NCBI GenBank assembly: GCA_037127315.1
Contig: JBBBDQ010001269.1
Coordinates: 1,598,501-1,662,500, forward strand
Length of the DNA stretch: 64,000 bases
DNA from: Ascarosepion bandense
Lineage: Eukaryota > Mollusca > Cephalopoda > Sepiida > Sepiidae
Reading direction: 5' to 3'
In this document: positions 55,433 through 64,000 of the stretch, piece by piece
Layout: the number at the start of each line of letters is the position of its first letter
How positions within the stretch are numbered: the first letter of the stretch is position 1
Position numbers and translations under genes: made by a program
The notes under the pieces: generated by a model
The model's database searches: none
Told to the model about the DNA's origin: nothing
What the model saw: only the letters and a program-made list of their open reading frames with translations

Positions 55433-55784
55433 GTCGTACTTAATCGAATTCTTCATGTGCAGACGTTCTTCTAATAACGGATGGGCGAATCCATGTTTCA
55501 AAAATACGTGTAGAGAAAGTTAGTCAGTCTGTTGACACAAAGGCAAAGAGAAAAGAAACTCTTTTGTTGTCCTGACCTTAAACAGATAAACATGGATTCC
55601 TAAAAGCTTGAAAATTCTGCCAGGTTCTCTATATTTCTATTATTTTATAATCATTTCATGCCATGCAAGACAATAAAACCACAGAAACGCCAGATATTAC
55701 TAAATATGAAATAATGTAAGAAAAATAAAAAAACGTTATTAAAAAAAGGAACAAATCAATAAAAGAACAAGAATTAAGAAGATA

Positions 55785-55860
55785 GAAGATAACGATTGGC
55801 ATTACATTTAAATCTTTGAGAATTAAAGTTGTCTGGGAAGCAGGAAGCCAAGAGAGATTT
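55785..55860 (-). pseudogene. LINE-A C-terminal fragment
   Basis: Plus-strand order GGCATTACATTTAAATCTTTGAG..TTAAAGTTGTCTGGGAAGC matches the same interval in 53,770-53,825 and 17,935-17,985. About 75 bp only. Confidence 0.65.
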
Positions 55861-56157
55861 CAACGATAATTAAATGCAATAAACAACCAGTTGGTAGAAA
55901 AACATAGAGTTTGAAGTGTAGGGAGTTGGTGAATGCTTCTTTTGTTCGGCCTTATGTCATACTTAACCGAGCTCCCTACAGCTTACAAGTTTTGTAAGTT
56001 ATAATCATCAGAAAGTTTTTCATCACCAGAAAGTTGGTATTCATTTGGTTGGAATATGTGGAATTGTGTGGAATAGCGTAAGTAGAATAAAATATACATT
56101 TTGAATTTGAAAATGGAAATTTTTTCGATACCCACTGTACCCAGTTTTTTTTCTCTC

Positions 56158-56222
56158 ACTGTAACCGGATGCGCACTAGTGGGGAACCCGCCTTACCTCG
56201 GATGAGTTGATGAAAAAATATT
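56158..56222 (+). mobile_element. LINE-A 3' terminus, diverged
   Basis: ATGCGCACTAGTGGGGA, then CCGCCTTACCTCGGATGAGTTGATG and A's, in line with ATGCGCAATAGTGG..GCCTTGCTTGGGGTGAGATGATT of the intact copy. It separates the two long R5 copies. Confidence 0.65.
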
Positions 56223-56749
56223 ATGATACTTGTTTCTGGAATGATCGTTGTTGTATCCATTTCCAGGTATATTTCAAAGCTGTCTATACCTCTGATGACT
56301 TTGGGCATCTCACTATGAGGTAATAGTAAACAAGCTTGTTTGCAAGAACAATTAAGACTCATTACTTAGTTCAATCTTCGCTGAATGTTCCATACTTTCA
56401 GCCTTCTGCCATTGTAGCTTAGGACGCTGGTTGATGCATCTTTGATTCGGCCTTGTGTCAGACTTAACCGAACTCTCTGCAGCTTACAAGGTTTATGCAG
56501 AGTTATACTCGTCAGAAGGTTTTTATCATCATCAGAATGTTGTTAGTCAGTTGGTTGGAATATGTGGAATTGTGTGGAAGAGTGGAATAATAAAATATAC
56601 ATTTCGAATGTTAAAATAGAAATTTATTAAAGAAAAAGACTAACATAATTTGTAGGAGTTTAATGTACACTTAACAACATTAAGAAGTTAAGTTAAGTTT
56701 GTGCAAAATGTTCATAGTAGTAATTGTTGAAATAGATAAGGTGAAAGAG

Positions 56750-57237
56750 AAAGAGGACAATGTCCGAGTCGCTTGAAGTTGAAAGTTACATTTTAGTGTT
56801 GTCTTTCTCGCTGCTTTCTTCTGACTGACTTAAGGAAGTCCTTTTATTGCAATCTAGATATTTTCGCACTTCCAAGCGAAGTCCTTTTGGTCTTGCAAGT
56901 CGCTCCCATTTATCAAAAATCATTTTAACACCTACTTGCAAAATCTGGTTTCGACTTTTTCTTTAAGCACATGGTCAATCCTTTTTCTATTTCGGAAAAC
57001 CAAAATTTCACATGTTGGAAGAGGAAGAGTACAATGTTCGAGTTCACCTGAAGCTTCTGTCGTTACATTTTAGCGGTGTCTCTCGCTGCTCCCATTTCTG
57101 ACTCTTGACTGACGTCGAAGTCATTTATATAGTCTTTTTGAATTTCACACTGGATCGACAAGTCCTTCCAAGTCTTACAAGTAGCACCCATTGGTCAAAT
57201 ATCATTTTAACACCTACTTGCAAAATTTAAGCCGCAA
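56750..57237. repeat. Direct repeat pair (56,755-56,945 and 57,020-57,237)
   Basis: Share GTACAATGT(C/T)CGAGT, TTACATTTTAG, TCTCGCTGCT, TGACTGAC, CATTTTAACACCTACTTGCAAAAT. Spaced about 275 bp. Possibly an internally duplicated LTR. No frame recognised. Confidence 0.65.
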
Positions 57238-57239
57238 GT

Positions 57240-58870
57240 ACGATAGTGTTCTTCTGCTTCTCTGTGCCCTGTCCTTTCAAGACGTAGGCAATCATGGCTT
57301 TCCACGTCTCCCTATCCCCTGGTGACTCTTAGCATGCTATCTCTTGTTACACCATGCAACCCTCGTTCCATTATCTACCTGATTAGGTCCTTCAAATATG
57401 CTATCCGCTGCTTTTCCCTGTCTCTTTTTCCGTCTATCTAGCGTGTTAGTATCAGGTTCTTCAAGCCCTCCTTCCTCATTACATGTCCCTGGAACTTTAA
57501 CTGTCTCTTCCTGATGCTCAGTTTTAAGTTCCTTTTCGTTTCCATCATTTCCAAAACCTTATCATTGTTCACATGCTCAATCCATGATATTCGAATATTC
57601 TTTTGTAGAACACATTTCAGTTGCTTCAAATTTTTCCTTCGGCTTTGATGGTATTGTCTAGCATTCAATGCCATATTGAAGAACTGACACCACATAGCAA
57701 TCCAGTACTCTCTTCTTTGTTTCTAGTGCAATTTTCCTGTTTCTTAATACTTTACTCAACTTCTGGAATGCTTCCTTCGCCATGCCAATTCGCCTTCGGA
57801 TCTCGGTGTCGGACTTTCCGTCTTCTGTTATAACACTTTCCAGGTATTTAAAATTTAGTACTAGCTTGATTTTAGTATTCCCGATCTGCATTTGACATAT
57901 TGGGCTGCCCTTTTTATGATGACAATGCATTCGGGTTTCTTGTAGTTTTATCACTTCTATTTTCTTTTCTGTGTTTGCTATATAGCATTGTATTATCTGT
58001 GTATCTTATGTTGTTTAAATTGTGGCTTCCGATGACGAATCCAGTTATGTCTTCTAGGATCTTCAAAATATTCTCGCTTTACCAGTTGAGCAGATCCGGT
58101 GAAATGACACATCCTTGTCTTACGCCCCTTTCTAACTTTATATATCAGCTGAATACTTTACCTGTCCGTATACAAGCGGTTTGCTGCCAGTAAAGATTCT
58201 TGATTACTCTCAGGTTTTTCCCAAATATATCAAGGCTACCGAGCATCTCCATCAATTCTTTTTGGCGTATTTTGTCAAACGCCTTCGCATAATCAATAAA
58301 GCACAGGTATAAGTCCTTCTTCTTTTGTATAACACTTTCAGCATCCTAATCATAAATATGGCGTTCCTTGTTCCAGTGTTTTTGACGAAACCGCACTGTT
58401 CTTGTCCTTTACATGGCCTGATTCTGCTTCAGTTTTGTCATATGGCTCATTAAGCTGATGGTTCTGTGGAGTTCGCACTCGGTTGCTCCTGGCTTCTTAT
58501 GTAGTGCTATGAAGATCGACTTGCTGAGGTCATCTGGTATTACACCACTATTTTAAAAATCATTTAATATTTCTGTAATTTTCTCTAAGCCAAATTCTTT
58601 GGCTTTGTTTCTATTCAATTTGACGATTGCAGATTTCATTTCAGACATTAATATTTCCGGTCCGTCCTCATCTTTGTGCATTATTGGTTGCTCTCTCTTG
58701 TCGTGGAAAAGATCTTTCATATATTCTTTCCTTCGTTGGAGTATTTCCTCTTTCTCGAATATGATTGTTCCATCCTTGGATTTTATACATCCTGTTGAAG
58801 AACAGGTTTTGTGTCCTGTCAGTTCGGTAATCTTAAATTTCTCTTCTGTTTACGATTACTCATTCTGTTT
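57240..58870 (-). pseudogene. LINE-B non-LTR retrotransposon, longest copy (RT domain, decayed)
   Basis: Minus-strand mixed-frame reading from 58,870: an EEILQRRKEYMKDLF pre-RT linker; KSAIVKLNRNKA; SGVIPDDLSKSIFIALHKK; QCGFVKNTGTRNAIF; LYLCFIDYAKAFDKIRQ (first catalytic aspartate retained); RGVRQGCVISPDLLN; then RYTDNTMLYS in place of the usual YADD, so the catalytic pair is mutated. Next come ITEDGKSDTEIRRRIGMAKEAF, ALETKKRVLDCYVVSVLQYG, RISWIEHVNNDK and FQGHVMRKEGLKNLIL. Several stops and frameshifts. The endonuclease domain is absent from the window. Motifs resemble RTE/CR1-type endonuclease-reverse transcriptases; clade uncertain. The 3' end stops near 57,240. Confidence 0.88.
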
Positions 58871-58879
58871 AATAAAACC

Positions 58880-59106
58880 ACACTTAATACATAACATCAT
58901 TCTCTCCTTACTTTTGTGATCCTAATAGAATAACACATAGATTTCTTTTCTGGGTCATATTACTTAGATTTTCATTTTTTTTTAATTAATTTTATTTTGT
59001 TTTATTTTATTTTTGAATATTCTTATTAAAATTAGAGAGATTGGTATATTAGCCCGTCTAAATAAATTATAGATTATAACGACTTCTGATGATGTCTTAA
59101 ATTTTC

Positions 59107-59143
<37 letters not shown>

Positions 59144-59235
59144 AACATTTATATTAGTACATATCAATAACTAATGTAAAGTGTACATTTTGTTTCTATA
59201 TTGAAAAGACAATGTCTCATCTGGTAATTATTAAT
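58880..59235. repeat. AT-rich stretch, (TA)n at 59,110-59,140, R3 copy at 59,150-59,235
   Basis: R3 copy: GTGTACATTTTGTTTC, TATTGAAAAGACAATGTCTCATCTGGTAATTATT. It follows a TA tract by about 15 bp. Confidence 0.55.
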
Positions 59236-59239
59236 AAAT

Positions 59240-59840
59240 AATCTTAGCAATTGTAGAAATTCTAACGAATGATCTTTTTGTAACAAGTGTTTAACAAAAT
59301 ATTTTGTGCATATGTGTTCTCTCTCATCAGTAGAAAATTCAAGGGTTACTAAAATTTATATTAGTTATGCAATGAATCAATTTAAGGAAACGGTTTTATA
59401 ATCATCTCCCATTCTTCACTAATCCGGACAAACGATTAATGACTTTTTTTCTAAATATTTTTGGAAGTTATAAGAGGAGAATGAAACATGCAAAATTAAA
59501 TAGAAAATTCTCAAACAAGCTAGAATTTCTAAATCGGTGAATGAACCATGCTTACTCTCTCTGCAAGAGAATTTGCAAATTATTAAGTTTCCTAATAGTG
59601 ACCTATTACTAAATCAAAAATATGAAGCTACAGTAAATTGCAAACTTTAATTTTATAATCCTCCTAAAATCTTCCAACAAATCTCTTTTTTATCTTTTAT
59701 TTATATTAGGTTATCTTTATTGTTCGATTTCAGTTTTAGGTGCCATATTTTGTTCAATATTTACGGGTAATATGCTTAGCCACGAATTACCTTTTTATAT
59801 CTATTATTCTTTCTCTTAATATACTGATAGTACTTCTAAA
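59240..59840. other. Unassigned AT-rich stretch
   Basis: Nothing supported. Confidence 0.4.
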
Positions 59841-59844
59841 TTAA

Positions 59845-59855
59845 TATATATATAA

Positions 59856-59904
<49 letters not shown>
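59845..59904. repeat. (TA)n microsatellite, interrupted
   Basis: TA repeats with one AAATTA interruption near 59,857. Confidence 0.97.
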
Positions 59905-59908
<4 letters not shown>

Positions 59909-60075
59909 TGGGCATGACCGTGAACTGCATCCGGCAGCAAGGCCTCTTATTAGGAGGTTGTGAGTAGCGTGGAACCACCTGTTAATTGCTGTTGTTCCCA
60001 GGTCCACCCTGACCCAGAGTTGTGGCACGTGTTAGGGTCCCGGCTATGGGCAAATAGTTAACCCCCCCACAAACT
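59905..60075. mobile_element. GC-richer short element abutting (TA)n
   Basis: About 170 bp, clearly richer in GC than both flanks, starting at the end of the TA tract and finishing in a C run (TAACCCCCCCAC) and ACTGGGGTC. Contains GCAGCAAGGCCTCTTATTAGG and GTCCACCCTGACCCAGAG. The position next to (TA)n matches SINEs here (minus orientation), but no A or B box is evident and no second copy is in the window. Confidence 0.4.
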
Positions 60076-60421
60076 GGGGTCAAAAGCCTATGAAAGCATA
60101 CAAATAATTTTATAGAAATGTAAACATTTTAAAGGAAAACTATTACCAAGAATACAGTTTTGAAGAAAAATTATTACCATAACTCATTTTTAAAGAAAAA
60201 ATAATTCTCAGCAAAACATTTTTGAATACAAAACTAGAAGACATTTTCAGTTTTCTAAAATAAAAAAGAATAAATGCAAAAAAAAAATTTAATTAAAATC
60301 TTACTAAATCAACCTTCTTACTATAACTAAACATATAAAAAAATAAAACTTAAAACTCTACCTTTTTGGCATTAAATAACCTATAGAGGTTGATATGTCG
60401 TCAAACAAAACTCAAACTCAA

Positions 60422-60423
<2 letters not shown>

Positions 60424-60481
<58 letters not shown>
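60424..60481. repeat. (TA)n microsatellite
   Basis: About 29 uninterrupted TA units. 60,075-60,420 before it is AT-rich and unassigned. Confidence 0.98.
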
Positions 60482-60484
<3 letters not shown>

Positions 60485-61160
60485 ACTTGTATTTTTATTT
60501 TATTTTTATCTGTATTTTATTTTTTTTGTTTTTAATTTTATCTTTATATTACCTATAGTTCATTTTGAGTTCTATGGAATGCTTTTTTTGTTTTAGTTTG
60601 TTATTTCCTTTAAAATTCCCAAGATATGAATTTCAACATTGTAACTTACTGTTACACTTCATTTTGGTTCAAAATTGAATTTCAGTTTTTAGCATCATTT
60701 TCTATTGGCTTAAAACTTTCCTAAAATCTTTGTTTATTTTTCTTTACTTACAACTCTTTTTGTCTCGTTGTAAATGTTTTTTTACTCATTTCCTTTTGCC
60801 TTTTTCTCTTCATTTTCTTTATAGTATTTCTTATGCTCTCTTTCATCATTTTGACTTTCTTTTCTTTCCTCTTTCTTTTCCGTTTCTTGAGTTATTTTTT
60901 CTTTTCTTTCCACTTCCTTTTCTAGTTGTTAATTGTCATTATACTTCTCTCCTTTTACCTTTTTCTCTTCATTTTCGCTATAGTATTTCTTATGCTCTCT
61001 TTTATATCAATTTGACTTTCTTTTCTTGGTTTCTTCTTTCCTTCTATTTTTTTCTTTTTTCTTTTTTCTTTATTTGCCTTTTACCTTGTATGAAAATATT
61101 TCAAAACTGGAAAGTGAAGTTGATTTTTCATAAAATAAATTTTAAAAAAGCGTTTATTAC
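60482..61160. repeat. T-rich region with tandem pair (60,777-60,870; 60,947-61,032)
   Basis: Both copies contain CTTTTTCTCTTCATTTTC, TATAGTATTTCTTATGCTCTC and TTTGACTTTCTTTTCTT. A 161-codon frame covers them (60,730-61,215), but it is a low-complexity Phe/Leu/Ser product of T-rich DNA and I do not call it a gene. Confidence 0.7.
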
Positions 61161-61368
61161 CATCGTTACTACTTACCTAATGAGACATTGTTTTTCATTG
61201 TTTTTTCAATGTTAAAACAAATTTTACAATTTTGTATGAGTTATTTAGATGTTCTAATGTACACGTTAAATAATAAATATTTATTGCTTTATTTTCATAT
61301 TGAACTGTGTTTTGAATTACTGTTTGTGGCGTTACAATTTCATTCTCGGTTTTTTACATTTGCATACA

Positions 61369-61403
<35 letters not shown>
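61160..61403. repeat. R3 copy (reverse) and (TA)n at 61,376-61,403
   Basis: 61,160-61,265 carries AATGAGACATTG, TTTCAATGTTAAAACAAATTTTACA and TAATGTACACG, the reverse of the R3 pattern. Confidence 0.5.
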
Positions 61404-61407
<4 letters not shown>

Positions 61408-61839
61408 TTTTGTGTATTTAGTTAGCAAATTTTCTTTTAAACATGTCATATTAAATAAATTGCAAACAATATGTTTGCTTATTTTTAATAAGATACGTTC
61501 ATACTCACGGATAATCTTTCGTGTATTACAATGAAAAAATGTACCATCCCTGTCTCTTACGAATAGATTACTATCTTTTTTGGAGTCTCTGCTAAAGGCT
61601 TTATTTGAAAACCTTCTATAATAAAAACGATCCGAATGAGGTTAAAGAAAGTTTTGTGTCTAGTAATACTTTTTTCTTTTCGAGTATGAAATGTCAATTC
61701 CCACATATTGACCACTTGACTCCAGTTCTTCCCACGTTCTTTCCACATCATCTCGCGAATCTTATTTTTTTCTCTTCTTGCTTTCCTGCAAATGTTATCA
61801 CACTGCACTTTCTATTCTTCTCTTGCCATTTCTTTAAAC

Positions 61840-61915
61840 TTTCACTCTTCTCTTATGTAGCCCCCTGCGCACCAGTGACCGTACCGCCTTGCTTGGGGTA
61901 GAACGATTAAAATAA
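61840..61915 (+). mobile_element. LINE-A 3' terminus
   Basis: TTATGTAGCCCCCTGCGCAC, CAGTGACCGTACCGCCTTGCTTGGGG and TAGAACGATTAAAATAAATA match the LINE-A 3' end, with a short degenerate A-rich tail. Upstream pyrimidine-rich sequence (61,730-61,840) may also be LINE-A 3' untranslated region. Confidence 0.8.
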
Positions 61916-61919
61916 ATAT

Positions 61920-62740
61920 CTGGACAATTTAAATTTTTAATGTTGAGAATAATGTTGAGAGATCGGCTAATTCATTTTTCTACTTTTGTCAATTATAAAA
62001 ACCATATTATTGCAGATCATTACACCGGATGAAGACTTAATCATAAATCATCCAAAAAGTTATGGAAAGAAACATTAACAATCCAAAAATTATTAATAGC
62101 CTTTTTAATTTTAATTTACAGTAAGAACAATCTTGTTCTGTTCATATAAAATATTATTACTATGTTTACTAATATGTTTGAGTAATACAGAGGCTTAATT
62201 CTCGAAAATATGGTATTTAAAAGACAGAATCGTCTTCTAATTTTGCTTCTTCTTGAGTTTGTTAGCTCGTTAGTTTCTACGTACGTTACGCCTTGCAAAT
62301 ATAAGATAAATAATAGATAAGCCGTTTTGATCGCGAGGAAAAAGCAGAAAGGTCATATCAAAGACGCATTTTGTTTTCAGATGAAAAAACGAAAGAAAGA
62401 CAAGGGAAAGATAAAGAAGTGACAAAAAAGGCATATATAGTGTTTAATTTCTGCTTTAGTGAAAACTTGTTAATTTCATTTTTTTTTCAGTTACACATTT
62501 AAATAACCGAATCCATAAGGATGTTTGTTATTACAATGTTTTTCTTAATGATGTTACACTCATATATTTAACCATTCAATATAGGAATTCAAGCGTGTAT
62601 TTTATAACTTTAGAACTCGCAAAGATCTTATTCAATGATTAACTTAAGAATTATGATACTTCAAAAAAGTCGATTGGTAAAACTGTGACATTTCCATCGA
62701 TATTTCTCGTCCTGTTTAATTTTCTTCGTTAAAATGCAAA
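61920..62740. other. Unassigned AT-rich stretch
   Basis: Nothing supported. Frames of about 60 codons have no motif. Confidence 0.4.
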
Positions 62741-62741
62741 T

Positions 62742-63150
62742 AAAATCAAGAAGGCTTAAAGAATTTAACATTAACAAGTTGGATAGAAGAAAAGATATAA
62801 CGAAACAAGCAACAAGGAACGTAATGGAAAAGTGTGATTAAAGAGGCATAGCAACAAGTTACATAATAATAAAGGTCGTCAATGTGACAGTGTTCCATAA
62901 TTAACAAAAGAGTCAGTCAGTTAAGTGCCGTTCGCTTGGCGATCATGTCTTGATAGAAGCATTACTAACTTGGAACAAGATTTTTTACAGTACGTTGCCA
63001 TTATTTTCTGCGGTATACTAATTGCTAACCAAGGTTATAAAACCCAATCTGTTCTGTATTTAAACCATAGCTATAGGGAGAGTAACAGATTAATACCTTT
63101 CCTAAGGTTTTTTTGTGAGAAAGTAAATGCAATTAATTCAAATAGAATAA
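62742..63150. mobile_element. Duplicated LINE-B 3' tail (+) with SINE-A (-)
   Basis: 62,742-62,905 matches 47,305-47,480 (AAATCAAGAAGGCTTA, GGATAGAAGAAAA, CAACAAGGAACGTAATG, GTCGTCAATGTGACAGT). It is followed at the same distance by a minus SINE-A (62,909-63,150) corresponding to 47,490-47,712. The shared LINE/SINE junction shows one block was duplicated. Confidence 0.85.
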
Positions 63151-63164
63151 AACTCATCTCGTTC

Positions 63165-63215
63165 GGTGAGTCGAGTTCGAATTCCACTTGAATTCGTTGC
63201 ATTCACATACAGTCA
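63165..63215 (+). mobile_element. SINE-A head fragment
   Basis: GAGTTCGAATTCCACTTGAA..GTTGCATTCACATAC is the B box and start of the central domain of SINE-A in plus orientation, directly facing the minus SINE-A to its left (head-to-head pair). Confidence 0.7.
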
Positions 63216-63329
63216 AGGAAACTGTAAAAGATTGCCGCTCATGTCCTAAACAGATATAAAACTGTTATGGGAAAACACACCTATTCCTCAGATAATGGAT
63301 TCTTCATCCTATATTAATAACAGTTAACA

Positions 63330-63430
63330 GGAAGTTAACAGAAGTTCTTGATAAGTTCTTAGGAGTTCTTAGGAAATTCATAGGAGTTCTTTAGTTCTAT
63401 TGGAGATCAGTAGAACTACTAGGCAGTTGA
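63330..63430. repeat. Short degenerate repeat around AGGAGTTCTTAG
   Basis: AGTTCTTGATAAGTTCTTAGGAGTTCTTAGGA and nearby variants form a small, imperfect 10-12-bp tandem. Confidence 0.5.
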
Positions 63431-63559
63431 TATTAGTCGGCAGTTAGCCGAATACTAAAGAATCAGCTTTCATTACCAAGTTCCTGACATTTTGGGTGCG
63501 TTAAGTCGATTAGCAACCGACATAGCACAATTATAACCGTCAGTGCGAAAACTACTCCA

Positions 63560-63569
63560 CAACACACAC

Positions 63570-63621
<52 letters not shown>
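63560..63621. repeat. (CA)n microsatellite
   Basis: About 30 CA units with one CG interruption. 63,622-64,000 after it shows nothing I recognise. Confidence 0.97.
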
Positions 63622-63625
<4 letters not shown>

Positions 63626-64000
63626 AAACTGTGTAATCCAGTCAAGAATGAAAACATATAAAGTGGAATAAAAATGTTAATAAACACTTCGTATTGACTT
63701 CTTTAAAATAAATAATATATTTTTGCTGTCTGTTTGTTCCAGTTCTTTAAAATTGTTAAAATTGTTTTGAAATTCTTTCCGAATCAATTAATATAAAAAT
63801 AAAAAATAACTCTATTAATATAAAAACGAAAAGCCACTCATTACTTGAAAGATTCTAACTGCACTGTTAGAGAAAGCTAAAATACAATATGATAAAGAAA
63901 ATTGAACTTCATAATAAATAAATTCCCTCCGAGCTGGTTTACGTCCCAACCTACGTGTGTAAGCCACGATTCAGTTCTTATGATTGGGGTGTGTGTCACT

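Larger units (their letters stand above)
54833..56625. repeat. R5 repeat: 54,833-54,875; 55,915-56,130; 56,408-56,625
   Basis: Copies share TAGG(A/G)AG..GGT(G/T)(A/G)ATG..TCTTTGATTCGGCCTTGTGTCA, then AACCGAGCTCCCTACAGCTTACAAG, TCATCAGAA(A/G)GTT, TTGGTTGGAATATGTGGAAT and AATAAAATATACATTT in the two long copies. The latter are about 490 bp apart in direct orientation, as LTRs or tandem copies might be. The short copy is cut off by SINE-A. Nature unknown. Confidence 0.7.

Noticed and set aside
60730..61215. 161-codon Phe/Leu/Ser-rich plus-strand frame resembling a membrane protein
   Set aside because: T-rich, tandemly duplicated DNA explains both the length and the hydrophobicity. No start context or motif stands out.

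Overview
The window is repeat-dense, non-coding animal DNA. I found no host protein-coding gene, rRNA gene or convincing functional tRNA. Everything I can support is satellite, microsatellite, retroelement or DNA-transposon remnant. The organism is a metazoan. Long (TA)n tracts, tRNA-derived SINEs ending in (TA)n or (ACTG)n, several LINE families, mariner and Tc1-like relics and hammerhead-like retroelements together suggest a lophotrochozoan. A cephalopod mollusc is my best guess, but this is inference: no diagnostic host gene is present.

Layout. 1-455 is a 32-bp satellite. 0.6-7.1 kb holds a diverged family with inverted and direct copies, a decayed mariner transposase, an internally duplicated LTR-like block and two LINE-A 3' ends. 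7.1-31.0 kb is one roughly 24-kb satellite whose 22-23-bp unit carries a perfect 16-bp palindrome (TAGATAGATCTATCTA). It shows higher-order periodicity and is split at 16,530-18,210 by a young, 5'-truncated LINE-A copy with an open reverse-transcriptase frame and a 28-nt poly(A). 31-45 kb is a mosaic of SINEs (called B, C and D here), (TA)n tracts, a LINE-C 3' half and a family bearing minimal hammerhead-ribozyme-like motifs, two copies of which form near-perfect palindromes. 45-49 kb and 54-63 kb share duplicated blocks of SINE-A and LINE-B, including one SINE-A with a perfect 14-bp target-site duplication. 49-50 kb looks like an LTR with a minus-strand promoter. 50.5-50.9 kb is a 108-bp (36-codon) minisatellite. 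51.5-52.8 kb (34-bp unit) and 54.0-54.6 kb (31-bp unit) are AT-rich satellites. 57.2-58.9 kb is the longest LINE-B copy.

How the parts relate. Autonomous LINEs (A, B, C) would supply reverse transcriptase. SINE-B shares the 3' tail of LINE-C, as expected for a SINE mobilised by that LINE. SINE-A and SINE-B share a central domain but differ in their 3' ends. A recurring theme is that short retrocopies sit in inverted pairs around or between (TA)n tracts. The most unusual signals are the hammerhead-like elements in palindromes, the GATA-palindrome satellite, and the modular SINEs. Family names A-D and R1-R5 are labels for this window only.
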